Shown: piece after piece, positions 55,641 through 64,000 of the stretch | Layout of the letters: each line of letters starts with the position of its first letter | Numbering within the stretch: the stretch's first letter is position 1 | Assembly (NCBI GenBank): GCA_028066055.1 | Contig: JALCBY010000007.1 | Span: 1 to 64,000 of the forward strand | Length of the DNA stretch: 64,000 nucleotides | Direction of reading: 5' to 3' | Origin: Hyphomicrobiaceae bacterium | Lineage (GTDB): Bacteria; Pseudomonadota; Alphaproteobacteria; Rhizobiales; Methyloligellaceae | Made by a program: the position numbers and the translations under genes | Notes under the pieces: model-generated | The model's database searches: none | What the model saw: only the letters and a program-made list of their open reading frames with translations | What the model was told of the DNA's origin: nothing

Positions 55641-57149
55641 TCAACCGGTATGCGCTTCAAGGCCGAATTCGCGCATTTTGCGGTAGAGCGTTGAGCGGCC
55701 GATGCCTAATTTTTTAGCAATTTCAGTCATATGGCCGCGATATCTTCCGATTGCCAGCCGAATCATGTCGGCTTCGATATCTTCCAATGCGCGGACATTG
55801 CCCGTGTCATCGAGCGCAGGAATTCCCAGTTCGTCCCGTCCCGTTCCCGACGTGACCGCCACAGTTGCCGGAACCGCCGTCTCGCCACCGATGACCGCCG
55901 GACCGTCCAGCACCGGCGTTTCGTCTTTCGGCGGCGGTGCTGGCGGCAGAACAGCTTCGAATCCGTCGACATGCGCCGCAATCTGGGGAAACTCATTGAT
56001 GCCGAGCGTTGGCTGGTCGGCGAGCACGATCGCGCGGAAAACGGCGTTTTCAAGCTGGCGGACATTGCCGGGCCAGGGATAGCGCTGCAGCATGTCGAGC
56101 GCTTCCGGCGCGATGCCGTCGATCTTTTTGCCCTCTTCGGACGCGAACCGGTCGATAAAGTGGCTGACAAGCTGGGGCACATCGTCCATGCGTTCGCGCA
56201 AGGGCGGAACCCAGACGGGGAAGACATTGAGGCGATAGTAGAGGTCCTCGCGGAACTTGCCGCTGTTGACCAGCTTGATCATGTCCTGGTTGGTTGCAGA
56301 GATCAGCCGGAAATCGACTTTGACAGGCTGTTTTGCACCGATCGGATCGACTTCGCCTTCCTGCAAGGCACGCAGCAGCTTGACCTGAGCATCCAATGGC
56401 AGTTCGCCGACCTCATCAAGAAACAGAGTGCCACCGTTTGCTTCGACGAATTTGCCGTCACGTTTCGCACTGGCTCCGGTGAAGGAGCCCTTCTCGTGGC
56501 CGAAAAGGATGCTTTCAACGAGATTTTCCGGGATGGCACCGCAATTCACGGTGACGAAGGGTTTGCCGGCGCGTTCGCTTTCGCCCTGTATGGCGCGGGC
56601 GATCAACTCTTTCCCCACACCGCTTTCGCCTTCGATCAGGACGGGGATAGATGACTGCGCCGCACGGTCACCGAGACCGATGACGCGGCGCATCGCTTCG
56701 CCTTTCGCAATCAGGTCACCGAAGGTCAGCTTGCCCTCGGTTTTGCGCGCAATCCGTGTGACTTCACCCTGTAGCGAGGAAATCTTCAACGCGTTCGTTA
56801 TGGACACCTCGAGCCGCTCGGGACTGACCGGTTTGACCACAAAATCGGTCGCACCGGCGCGCATGGCGCCGATCGCGGAATCGATGCTGCCATTCGCCGT
56901 TTGCACGATAACCGGTGGAGATGACGGGTCCGGACGAAGCCGGTCGAGAACGCCCATGCCGTCGAGGCCCGGCATGACGAGATCCAGAAGGATCAGATCG
57001 ATGGAGGCGCCATCTTCGCTCTTGATGACGTCGATGGCCTGCTCGCCGCTCTCCGCGGCCAAGGTGACGTATCCGAATGTTTTTACGGCTTCTTCAAGGA
57101 TGCGACGCTGGGCGGGATCGTCATCGACGATCAGAATGCACTTGGGCAT
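55641..57149 (-). CDS. NtrC-family sigma-54-dependent response regulator
   Basis: Transcription activator of 502 aa. The receiver domain (residues 1-120) has IVDDDPAQRR and phosphoacceptor Asp56 in LLDLVMPGLDG. The AAA+ domain has Walker A GESGVGKE (residues 174-181), the sigma-54 contact loop GSFTGA (221-226, Ser in place of the usual Ala of GAFTGA), Walker B-like GTLFLDEVGELP and the sensor region YYRLNVFPVWVPPLRER. The C-terminal Fis-type helix-turn-helix is IAKKLGIGRSTLYRKMREFG. A Pro-rich linker of about 80 residues precedes it. No histidine kinase gene is adjacent, so the input and target genes are unknown. Confidence 0.95.
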   Translation of the reverse strand: MPKCILIVDDDPAQRRILEEAVKTFGYVTLAAESGEQAIDVIKSEDGASIDLILLDLVMPGLDGMGVLDRLRPDPSSPPVIVQTANGSIDSAIGAMRAGATDFVVKPVSPERLEVSITNALKISSLQGEVTRIARKTEGKLTFGDLIAKGEAMRRVIGLGDRAAQSSIPVLIEGESGVGKELIARAIQGESERAGKPFVTVNCGAIPENLVESILFGHEKGSFTGASAKRDGKFVEANGGTLFLDEVGELPLDAQVKLLRALQEGEVDPIGAKQPVKVDFRLISATNQDMIKLVNSGKFREDLYYRLNVFPVWVPPLRERMDDVPQLVSHFIDRFASEEGKKIDGIAPEALDMLQRYPWPGNVRQLENAVFRAIVLADQPTLGINEFPQIAAHVDGFEAVLPPAPPPKDETPVLDGPAVIGGETAVPATVAVTSGTGRDELGIPALDDTGNVRALEDIEADMIRLAIGRYRGHMTEIAKKLGIGRSTLYRKMREFGLEAHTG

Positions 57150-57444
57150 GATGCGAACTCACTACTCATTACTCTAACGCAACTGACAAACCTGCACCTT
57201 GCCGATGTTGCGGTCTGACATGCGCCGCGAACACAATTTGGCCGGTTTAGCGGCACACCCTAAGCCTAGATGGTAAAAAACCTCTTTACCCAGTGTTCGA
57301 TTTTGGGTCTCGTGGCTCCAAACCCCGCGGAATATCTGAATTTTCTGTAATTTCCCTCACGGCGTCTTGAAGGTGGTCCGACGGGGACGCACATTAGGAT
57401 TTCGACCCCACAGCAAGAATCAATTTTTCAAGCGGTTTGCAAAA
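57150..57444. other. Divergent region between the regulator and pepF
   Basis: 295 bases separating divergent genes. The frame of pepF stays open for 78 bases upstream of the chosen ATG, but that part encodes a basic stretch (RRGRTLGFRPHSK) unlike the family. There is no RNA gene or clear operator; AT-rich patches at 57270-57300 and 57330-57360 probably hold promoters. Confidence 0.4.
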
Positions 57445-59319
57445 ATGACCTCAGATATAACTAACCCGTTCGCCTTGGGCGTCATAAACCGGGATGTTCC
57501 GCGCGCCACTGCTGCGAGTTCCGCCGCGGCGGATTCAGACAATGCGCTTGGCGCGATGCCCGAGTGGGACCTGAGCGATTTGTATGCGAGCCCGGATTCC
57601 GGCGAACTCGCGGGTGATCTTGACGGGCTTGAGCGCGAAGCCGGCGCATTTCAGGAGAAGTATGCCGGTCAGCTTGCAGGTCATGCGAAAGAGGGCGGCG
57701 CTAAACTGGCGGAAAGCGTAAAGACCTACGAGGCCATGAGCGATCGCCTCGGGCGTATCGGGTCCTATGCCGGTCTGCTCTATGCGGCGGACACATCCGA
57801 TCCCGCCCGTGCCAAATTCTACGGCGATATCCAGGAAAAGCTCACGGCTATCACCACCAAGCTCCTGTTCTACCCGCTTGAGTTCAACCGTATCGAGGAC
57901 GCGGTGCTTGAAGAAGCGCTCACCGACGACGCGCTGGCGCACTACGCGCCGTGGATCGAGGATCTGCGCAAGGAAAAGCCTTATCAGCTGGCCGACGATA
58001 TTGAGAAGCTGTTTCACGAAAAGTCGGTCACCGGCCGTGGCGCCTGGAACCGGTTGTTCAACGAAACCATGACGGCGTTGCGTTTTGACATGGACGGAGA
58101 GCAGCTCAGCATTGAGCCAACGCTCAACTTCCTGCTCGATCAGGACGGTGCAAAACGCCAGAAGGCGGCCGAAGCGCTGGCAAACGTTTTTGGCGAGAAT
58201 TTGCGGCTGTTCACGCTCATCACAAATACGCTCGCCAAGGACAAGGCGATTTCCGACGACTGGCGCGGCTTCGAGGATGTGGCTGATTCGCGCCACCTCG
58301 CAAACCGCGTCGAGCGCCCCGTTGTCGACGCGCTGGTGGCAGCCGTTCAGGACGCTTATCCGCGGCTTTCGCACCGTTATTATGCGCTCAAGGCGAATTG
58401 GATGGGGCAGGAGAAGCTCGCCCACTGGGACAGGAACGCGCCGTTGCCGGAAGAACCGCAGCAGGTGATCGCGTGGGCGCAAGCCGAGAATCTTGTGCTC
58501 GACGCCTATGGCGCTTTTGCACCGCAGATGGCGTCCATCGCCAAGGATTTCTTCGACAAATCCTGGATTGATGCGCCCGTGCGAGAGGGCAAATCTCCGG
58601 GCGCTTTTTCACATCCCACTGTGCCGAGTGCGCACCCCTATATCTTGATGAACTACCAGGGGAAGCCGCGTGACGTGATGACGCTGGCGCATGAACTCGG
58701 CCACGGTGTCCATCAGGTGCTGGCGGCAAGGCAGGGTCCGCTGATGGCACCGACGCCCCTGACGCTCGCGGAAACGGCGAGCGTGTTCGGCGAAATGCTC
58801 ACCTTCAAGAAACTGCTGGCGCAGGCGGACAGTCCGCGCGAACGCAAGGCGCTCCTCGCCCAGAAGGTGGAGGACATGATTAACACGGTCGTGCGCCAGA
58901 TCGCCTTCTACACGTTCGAACGTGAGATCCACACCGCGCGGAAAGAAGGGGAATTGACTTCGGACCGGCTTGGTGAAATCTGGCTCGATGTGCAGGGGCG
59001 CAGTCTGGGCCCCGCGATCGATCTCAAGGCGGGTTACGAAACATTCTGGTGCTACATTCCCCATTTCATCCATTCGCCGTTTTACGTCTATGCCTATGCA
59101 TTCGGCGAGTGCCTCGTGAACTCGCTCTATGCCGTCTATGAGAAGGCGGACGAGGGGTTCGCGGAGAAGTATCTCGAAATGCTGGCGGCCGGAGGCACCA
59201 AGCATCACAAGGAGCTTTTGGCGCCCTTCGGGCTCGATGCCAGCGATCCCGACTTCTGGTCCATGGGGCTGAAGGTGATCGAAGATCTGATCACCGAGCT
59301 GGAGGCGTTGGAGGCGTGA
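57445..59319 (+). CDS. pepF: Oligoendopeptidase F (M3B metallopeptidase)
   Basis: Cytoplasmic zinc peptidase cleaving short peptides, 624 aa from the ATG at 57445. The HExxH site is VMTLAHELGHGVHQVLA, followed by TPLTLAETASVFGEML, which supplies the third zinc ligand Glu. Other family segments are MPEWDLSDLYASPDSGEL near the start, AHPYILMNYQGKPRDVM before the active site and YVYAYAFGECLVNSLYAVYE near the end. Length matches PepF of the pz-peptidase A type. The ribosome site is weak. A membrane-anchored unknown protein follows 16 bases downstream and is probably co-transcribed. Confidence 0.95.
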   Translation: MTSDITNPFALGVINRDVPRATAASSAAADSDNALGAMPEWDLSDLYASPDSGELAGDLDGLEREAGAFQEKYAGQLAGHAKEGGAKLAESVKTYEAMSDRLGRIGSYAGLLYAADTSDPARAKFYGDIQEKLTAITTKLLFYPLEFNRIEDAVLEEALTDDALAHYAPWIEDLRKEKPYQLADDIEKLFHEKSVTGRGAWNRLFNETMTALRFDMDGEQLSIEPTLNFLLDQDGAKRQKAAEALANVFGENLRLFTLITNTLAKDKAISDDWRGFEDVADSRHLANRVERPVVDALVAAVQDAYPRLSHRYYALKANWMGQEKLAHWDRNAPLPEEPQQVIAWAQAENLVLDAYGAFAPQMASIAKDFFDKSWIDAPVREGKSPGAFSHPTVPSAHPYILMNYQGKPRDVMTLAHELGHGVHQVLAARQGPLMAPTPLTLAETASVFGEMLTFKKLLAQADSPRERKALLAQKVEDMINTVVRQIAFYTFEREIHTARKEGELTSDRLGEIWLDVQGRSLGPAIDLKAGYETFWCYIPHFIHSPFYVYAYAFGECLVNSLYAVYEKADEGFAEKYLEMLAAGGTKHHKELLAPFGLDASDPDFWSMGLKVIEDLITELEALEA

Positions 59320-59335
59320 ACCGAGCGAACCGCAT

Positions 59336-59839
59336 GTGAATGCACCAGCGCCGAGCCCGAAGAAGAAAAATTATCCGATCCCCTGGATCGCGACCTACTT
59401 TCTTATGGCTCTCGTTCTGATCGCCGGTTCGTTCGTCATTGTCTGGTACCTCGGACAGTTTTCATCCGATTTCGACTATGACGATGCGGACGTGGCATTC
59501 GTCGAGAAGATCGTGTTGTCACCAACACCGGAACGCGGAGACTTCAGTGCTCTGAACGGCGGCGACTGGCAGGCATTGTGTCTGGTTGGGTGGCAGGCGA
59601 CGCCGAAACAGGCATTCAAGTCGGCGGGAATTCCCGAGAAGGCCGCCGAAGCCATGCTGCGGGCATACAGGACTGTTGCGGAACAGATAAAGCAAAGTGA
59701 GTTTGTGCTCCTATATGCCGATCGCGCTGGCAATGTGAGGGCGGTGCGGCACCCTCACGGATTCGCCTTCGCCGGTGAGGGAGCCGCCGCATGCACCGGC
59801 GCCTCGAATCCGGTTGTCAGCTTGCCGGTCGGACGATGA
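59336..59839 (+). CDS. Membrane-anchored protein downstream of pepF, unknown
   Basis: A 167-aa protein starting at GTG, 16 bases after pepF. A short basic N-terminus (PSPKKKNYPIPW) is followed by one transmembrane helix near residues 18-40 (IATYFLMALVLIAGSFVIVWYL). A roughly 125-residue periplasmic domain contains GGDWQALCLVGWQATPKQAF and FVLLYADRAGNVRAVRHPHG. Two cysteines (CLVG and ACTG) may pair. I recognise no family, and the ribosome site is poor. It is likely real because the reading frame is clean, has a clear membrane segment and follows pepF directly. Confidence 0.75.
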   Translation: MNAPAPSPKKKNYPIPWIATYFLMALVLIAGSFVIVWYLGQFSSDFDYDDADVAFVEKIVLSPTPERGDFSALNGGDWQALCLVGWQATPKQAFKSAGIPEKAAEAMLRAYRTVAEQIKQSEFVLLYADRAGNVRAVRHPHGFAFAGEGAAACTGASNPVVSLPVGR

Positions 59840-59959
59840 GGATGCCCGGGCAAGGCCGCGTCAAAACAGCCCGCCCGTGCAATTCGCGCATTGCCGGTCT
59901 ATCCGCGGTCATGCTAATCGATTGCGCAATTCCGGCGTTCAATCAAAAGGGGGGCCGTC

Positions 59960-60103
59960 ATGGGGGTCGACTTTTCCGGTAGCCATCGTGCGATGGATTC
60001 AAAGCAGCACAAGGAAACCTATTCCTGGTTCATCAAGCTCACCGTCGCGACCTGCGTTATCGTCGTCGTCGTGTTGGTTGGAATGGCGGCCTTTCTTTTG
60101 TAG
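59960..60103 (+). CDS. aa3-type cytochrome c oxidase subunit IV-like peptide
   Basis: A 47-residue peptide, MGVDFSGSHRAMDSKQHKE followed by TYSWFIKLTVATCVIVVVVL and VGMAAFLL. The polar, His-containing N-terminus ending in KQHKETYSWF plus one C-terminal helix is the pattern of the bacterial aa3 oxidase subunit IV family. In rhizobia and rhodobacters such a gene is often found next to pntAA. A purine-rich AAAAGGGGGG precedes the ATG by 5 bases. Its role with the oxidase is accessory; no oxidase genes are in the window. Confidence 0.82.
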   Translation: MGVDFSGSHRAMDSKQHKETYSWFIKLTVATCVIVVVVLVGMAAFLL

Positions 60104-60210
60104 GCTCGTCCCACGCATTCGCGTCCGCCAATGCGCATTGGCATGGCGCCGTACCACGAGCGGCTGATACGGGGTGTCTGTCGTCCAAGCCGATTTCCAC
60201 GGAGTAGGGC

Positions 60211-61362
60211 ATGGTTACAATTGCGGTCCCGTCCGAGACGGACAAGAGCGAACATCGTGTTGCTCTGTCGCCGGAAACGGCCAAGAAATTTGTTGACCTG
60301 GGCTGTCGCGTGCGGGTGCAGGCAGGCGCGGGCATCGGATCGCAATTTTCCGACGCGGAATACAAGGAAGCCGGCGCAAGCGTCACAAAGACCGCGGCTG
60401 CAACGCTTAAAGGTGCGGATATCGTCCTCACGGTCCGCCGCCCCAAGGCTGCGAGCCTGAAGGGTGCGGCCAAGGGTGCGATCCTCGCATGCATCGTCGA
60501 TCCGTTTTCCGACAAGGCGGGGCTGGAGGCACTGGCAAAGGCGCGCCTCACGGTCTTTTCCATGGAGTTCATGCCGCGCATCACCCGGGCGCAGTCGATG
60601 GACGTTCTGTCCTCCCAGGCAAACCTTGCCGGATACAAGGCCGTGATCGATGCGGCGGCGGAGTTTGGCCGTGCCCTGCCGATGATGATGACGGCGGCCG
60701 GCACGGTTCCGGCGACCCGGATCTTTATCATGGGTGTGGGGGTTGCGGGACTGCAGGCCATCGCGACAGCCAAGCGGCTCGGGGCGATTGTCACCGCGAC
60801 CGATGTACGCCCAAGCACGAAGGAACAGGTCGAGTCGCTGGCGGCAAAATTTGTTGCCGTGGAAGACGAAGAATTCAAGGAAGCCGAGACGGCGGCCGGA
60901 TACGCAAAGGAAATGTCGGCCGGATACAAGAAAAAGCAGGCCGCTCTCATCGCCGAGCACGTCAAGGGACAGGACATCATTATCACAACCGCGCTCATTC
61001 CGGGCCGTCCTGCACCGGAACTGATTTCCAAGGCCATGGTCGAATCCATGAAGCCCGGTTCGGTGATTGTCGACCTGGCTGCCGAACGCGGCGGCAACTG
61101 CGCCGTTACCAAGGCCGACACGGTAGTCGAGCATAAGGGGGTCAGGGTTATGGGCGAGACCAACCTCGCCGGAGCGCTGGCGGGCAATGCCTCAAGTCTT
61201 TACGCCCGCAACCTTCATGCCTTCATCGCGCTGATGCTTGACAAGGAAAAGAAGGGTGCACTCGCGATCGACTGGGACGATGAAGTGATCAAGGGCACGC
61301 TCGTCGCGAGGGATGGCAAGATTGTTCATGAAATGCTGACTGGCAAAGGGGGGAAGAAATGA
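60211..61362 (+). CDS. pntAA: NAD(P) transhydrogenase subunit alpha part 1
   Basis: NAD(H)-binding domain I of proton-translocating transhydrogenase, 383 aa, soluble on the cytoplasmic face. Starts [20 protein letters not shown]; the Rossmann motif is [26 protein letters not shown]; the mobile-loop and closing segments [32 protein letters not shown] and [13 protein letters not shown] are present. The alpha subunit is split as usual in alphaproteobacteria: membrane helices are encoded by pntAB, whose ATG overlaps the pntAA stop by 4 bases (ATGA). GGAGTAGGG lies before the ATG. Confidence 0.97.
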   Translation: MVTIAVPSETDKSEHRVALSPETAKKFVDLGCRVRVQAGAGIGSQFSDAEYKEAGASVTKTAAATLKGADIVLTVRRPKAASLKGAAKGAILACIVDPFSDKAGLEALAKARLTVFSMEFMPRITRAQSMDVLSSQANLAGYKAVIDAAAEFGRALPMMMTAAGTVPATRIFIMGVGVAGLQAIATAKRLGAIVTATDVRPSTKEQVESLAAKFVAVEDEEFKEAETAAGYAKEMSAGYKKKQAALIAEHVKGQDIIITTALIPGRPAPELISKAMVESMKPGSVIVDLAAERGGNCAVTKADTVVEHKGVRVMGETNLAGALAGNASSLYARNLHAFIALMLDKEKKGALAIDWDDEVIKGTLVARDGKIVHEMLTGKGGKK

Positions 61363-61772
61363 GTTCATTCCGATTGGTCCAAACCCTCCTTGTGGTTGGC
61401 GCCTTGGCCGTATTCCTTACCGGTCTCGATGCCAACCTGTTTTCGACTGCCCATGCCGGCAGCGGCGAAGACATCGATCCTTTCGTGTTTCGGCTCGCGA
61501 TTTTCGTGCTCGCCATTTTTGTTGGCTACTATGTTGTCTGGTCGGTCACGCCGGCGCTTCACACTCCGCTCATGTCGGTCACCAACGCGATTTCGTCGGT
61601 TATTGTGGTCGGCGCCCTCCTTGCAGTGGGCGTTTCACTGGCCACCGATGCCGATGGGCCGTTGTGGGCGCGAATACTCGGCTTCATCGCCCTGGTCATG
61701 GCCTCGGTGAACATCTTCGGCGGCTTCCTGGTTACCCAGCGCATGCTCGCCATGTATCAGAAAAAGAAGTAG
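61359..61772 (+). CDS. pntAB: NAD(P) transhydrogenase subunit alpha part 2 (membrane part)
   Basis: Membrane domain of the alpha subunit, 137 aa, with four helices: an N-terminal hydrophobic segment ([19 protein letters not shown], possibly cleaved or a first helix), [38 protein letters not shown] and [23 protein letters not shown]. The phrases [18 protein letters not shown] and [16 protein letters not shown] are highly conserved in the proton channel. Translation is coupled to pntAA; pntB starts 9 bases after its stop. Confidence 0.96.
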   Translation: MSSFRLVQTLLVVGALAVFLTGLDANLFSTAHAGSGEDIDPFVFRLAIFVLAIFVGYYVVWSVTPALHTPLMSVTNAISSVIVVGALLAVGVSLATDADGPLWARILGFIALVMASVNIFGGFLVTQRMLAMYQKKK

Positions 61773-61781
61773 GGCGGCGCC

Positions 61782-63179
61782 ATGGATGCAAATATCACAG
61801 CGCTGCTCTACCTCGTCGCAGGTGTCCTATTCATTCTGGCTCTGCGTGGTCTTTCAAGCCCCGAGACGAGCCGCCAGGGCAACATGTACGGCATGGCCGG
61901 CATGGCCATTGCCATTGCAACCACGCTCGTTTCCCATCCACCGGCGGACGCAACAGGCTGGATTCTCGTGATAGCTGGTATCGCGATCGGCGGCGGCATT
62001 GGCGCTGCGATTGCGCGAAAAGTGCCGATGACGGCCATGCCCGAGCTGGTTGCCGCATTCCACTCGCTGGTCGGCATGGCGGCGGTGCTTGTAGCGGCCG
62101 GTGCGTTCTATGCACCGGAAGCCTTCGATATCGGCAGTGTCGGCAACATCAAAAAGGCAAGCCTTGTCGAGATGTCGCTCGGCGTCGCTATCGGCGCCAT
62201 CACGTTTACCGGTTCGGTTATCGCGTTCCTGAAGCTTTCCGGCCGCATGAGCGGCGCGCCGATCATCCTGCCGGTCCGCCATATCATCAACATCGCGCTC
62301 GCCGCAGCCTTGGTTTTCTTCATCTACAGCCTCGTCGTCACCCAGGCGCAGTTTGACTTCTGGGTGATTGCCGCACTCGCCTTCCTTCTCGGTGTGCTCA
62401 TCATCATTCCGATCGGTGGCGCTGACATGCCGGTGGTGATCTCGATGCTCAACTCCTACTCGGGCTGGGCGGCAGCCGGTATCGGATTCACCCTCGGCAA
62501 CACCGCGCTTATCATCACCGGCGCGCTCGTCGGTTCGTCCGGTGCGATCCTGTCCTACATCATGTGCAAGGGCATGAATCGCTCCTTCATCTCTGTGATC
62601 CTGGGAGGGTTCGGCGGAGAGACGGCAGGCCCGGCGGGCGACGACGGGGTTCCGCGAACGATCAAGCAGGGTTCGGCGGACGACGCCGGATTTATCCTCA
62701 AGAACGCCTCCAAGGTGATTATCGTACCGGGTTACGGCATGGCGGTCGCCCAGGCCCAGCATGCCTTGCGCGAAATGGCGGATGAATTGAAATCGCATGG
62801 TGTCGATGTCAGTTATGCCATTCATCCGGTGGCCGGGCGCATGCCGGGGCACATGAACGTGCTTCTGGCTGAAGCCAATGTGCCGTACGACGAGGTGTTC
62901 GAGCTTGAGGATATCAACAACGATTTCGCACAGGCCGACGTGGCCTATGTCATCGGCGCGAATGATGTGACCAATCCGGCTGCCGAGGAAGATCCCTCAT
63001 CTCCGATCTACGGTATGCCGGTTCTTCAGGTGTGGAAGGCGGGAACGGTCATGTTCAACAAACGCTCTCTCGCCAGCGGATATGCCGGTGTCGACAATCC
63101 ACTGTTTTATCGTGACAATACAATGATGATCCTCGGTGACGCCAAGGCCATGACCGAGGACATCGTCAAGTCATTGTAG
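61782..63179 (+). CDS. pntB: NAD(P) transhydrogenase subunit beta
   Basis: Beta subunit, 465 aa, with eight or nine helices in the first 270 residues (starting ALLYLVAGVLFILALRGLSSPE) and a C-terminal NADP(H)-binding domain III. Conserved blocks include MPELVAAFHSLVGMAAVLVA with the channel His, VISMLNSYSGWAAAGIGF, IIVPGYGMAVAQAQHALREM, VSYAIHPVAGRMPGHMNVLL and IGANDVTNPAAEEDPSSPI. Together with PntAA/PntAB it uses the proton gradient to make NADPH, which among other uses supports glutamate synthase. The operon may also include the small oxidase-subunit-like gene upstream. Confidence 0.97.
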   Translation: MDANITALLYLVAGVLFILALRGLSSPETSRQGNMYGMAGMAIAIATTLVSHPPADATGWILVIAGIAIGGGIGAAIARKVPMTAMPELVAAFHSLVGMAAVLVAAGAFYAPEAFDIGSVGNIKKASLVEMSLGVAIGAITFTGSVIAFLKLSGRMSGAPIILPVRHIINIALAAALVFFIYSLVVTQAQFDFWVIAALAFLLGVLIIIPIGGADMPVVISMLNSYSGWAAAGIGFTLGNTALIITGALVGSSGAILSYIMCKGMNRSFISVILGGFGGETAGPAGDDGVPRTIKQGSADDAGFILKNASKVIIVPGYGMAVAQAQHALREMADELKSHGVDVSYAIHPVAGRMPGHMNVLLAEANVPYDEVFELEDINNDFAQADVAYVIGANDVTNPAAEEDPSSPIYGMPVLQVWKAGTVMFNKRSLASGYAGVDNPLFYRDNTMMILGDAKAMTEDIVKSL

Positions 63180-63239
63180 AGGCGCCACGCGCGCGTTCAG
63201 GGGACTGGCCGCTTGCGTATCGGTTTCAAGCAGGAACTC

Positions 63240-64000
63240 ATGGATCTTCTTCCCTGGCTCGTCGGCGTTTATCTGTTGATCTGCGTGGGTGCCTATTTCG
63301 GCAATCGCATGTTCATGTATTTCCCTGACCCGGCGCGATACACACCTGCGCAAGCCGAACTGGCCGGTGTCGACGAAGTTGAACTCAAGACCGACGATGG
63401 CGAGACCCTTGTCGCATGGTATTCGAAAGCCAAGCGTGGCAAGCCGACAATCCTCTATTTTCACGGGAATGCCGGAAACGCGGCTGGCCGGGCGCCTAAG
63501 ATCGATACGATGCGGGAGGACGGCTCTGGCGTTTTCTACCTCAACAACCGCGGTTACGGCGGATCATCCGGAAAACCGAGCGAAGCGGCAAATGTCGCGG
63601 ATGCCTTTCTCGCCTACGACCATCTTCGCCAATTGGGCATTCCTGCGGGCAAGATCGTGCTGTATGGCGAGTCTCTGGGCTCGGGCCAGGCGACGCAGCT
63701 TGCGGGTCAAAAAGAGGTCGGCGCTATCGTTCTTGAAGCGCCGCTCACTTCGACCCCGGACGTGGGCAAGCGGACCTACTTCTTTCTGCCGCTTGGGTTT
63801 CTTATGACAGACCAGTTCAGGAACATCGACCACATCCGTAAGGTGCGTGCACCGCTGCTCGTGGTCCACGGCGAACGGGACGGCGTGATCCCCGTGGCCA
63901 TGGGGCAGGCGATCTACGATGCGGGCAATGAGCCGAAAAAGCTGGAGCTATTGCCGGAAGCCGATCACAACGATCTTTTTGAGCATGGTGCGTGGGAGAG
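63240..64000 (+). CDS. Alpha/beta hydrolase, BEM46/ABHD13-like, 3' end outside window
   Basis: The first 253 residues of a membrane-anchored hydrolase. An N-terminal helix (WLVGVYLLICVGAYFGN) precedes FMYFPDPARYTPAQAEL and VELKTDDGETLVAWY, the usual opening of this family. The oxyanion segment is ILYFHGNAGNAAGR; the nucleophile elbow is VLYGESLGSGQA; the acid lies in VVHGERDGVIPV and the catalytic His in EADHNDLFE, just before the window ends, so only a short tail is missing. The ATG at 63240 has CAGGAA 4 bases upstream. It starts 60 bases after pntB on the same strand. Substrate is unknown. Confidence 0.87.
   Translation, partial: MDLLPWLVGVYLLICVGAYFGNRMFMYFPDPARYTPAQAELAGVDEVELKTDDGETLVAWYSKAKRGKPTILYFHGNAGNAAGRAPKIDTMREDGSGVFYLNNRGYGGSSGKPSEAANVADAFLAYDHLRQLGIPAGKIVLYGESLGSGQATQLAGQKEVGAIVLEAPLTSTPDVGKRTYFFLPLGFLMTDQFRNIDHIRKVRAPLLVVHGERDGVIPVAMGQAIYDAGNEPKKLELLPEADHNDLFEHGAWE

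Noticed and set aside
1-64000. CRISPR arrays, phage genes or insertion sequences
   Set aside because: No regularly spaced direct repeats, transposase, integrase or phage structural motif was seen.

Overview
The window looks like chromosome from an alphaproteobacterium, most probably Hyphomicrobiales (Rhizobiales). The evidence is the gene families: CpdR, GapR, the Aap amino-acid permease, split PntAA/PntAB/PntB, a DUF1036-pyk block next to DUF1244 and DUF2312, KdsD, a probable suhB/MmgR small RNA and a ROSE-type RNA thermometer. Coding density is high and codon use looks even throughout. I see no phage, IS element or CRISPR array. The genus cannot be named from the sequence alone.

Layout. 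1-5.1 kb (minus): the 5' part of lepA, then a LivK-like binding protein paired with a chemoreceptor. 5.5-7.0 kb (plus): qmcA-nfeD membrane pair. 7.0-8.6 kb (minus): a motA-motB stator pair with CtrA-like boxes upstream. 9.2-22.8 kb: an envelope block holding kdsD, an outer-membrane barrel, galU, galE, two MltB-family lytic transglycosylases, a small lipoprotein, two SGNH-fold proteins, an MBOAT acyltransferase and a small membrane protein. This resembles a peptidoglycan or polysaccharide O-acetylation module beside the enzymes that such acetylation would restrain. 22.8-29.4 kb (minus): hpf and gltBD.

29.9-34.3 kb (plus): a bufferin-type RiPP locus (DUF2282 precursor, DUF692 MNIO oxidase, DUF2063 partner, DoxX protein) followed closely by an S9 prolyl-oligopeptidase. 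34.4-38.8 kb: a small heat-shock gene with an RpoH-like promoter and ROSE-like leader, a lysophospholipase-like hydrolase, hisN, a suhB-type sRNA, an N-formylglutamate amidohydrolase and cpdR. 38.9 kb: tRNA-Val(GAC). 39.0-41.4 kb: an MMPL/RND exporter. 41.8-45.4 kb: aapJQM, apparently without the aapP ATPase gene.

45.5-52.3 kb: bL36 type B, a TPR protein, pyk-DUF1036, glycerate 2-kinase and an EamA transporter, a second N-formylglutamate amidohydrolase, DUF1244 and gapR. 52.3-57.1 kb (minus): a DUF882 peptidase-like protein, a YcbB-type L,D-transpeptidase and an orphan NtrC-family regulator. 57.4-64.0 kb (plus): pepF, a membrane-anchored unknown, an aa3 oxidase subunit IV-like peptide, pntAA-pntAB-pntB and the start of an alpha/beta hydrolase cut by the window edge.

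The most notable items are the bufferin locus with a six-cysteine precursor and adjoining peptidase, the SGNH/MBOAT/lytic-transglycosylase block, the RpoH promoter plus ROSE leader, the suhB-like sRNA, and a small membrane gene downstream of a full CtrA motif. All functional statements rest on motif and family recognition by eye; no database search was run.
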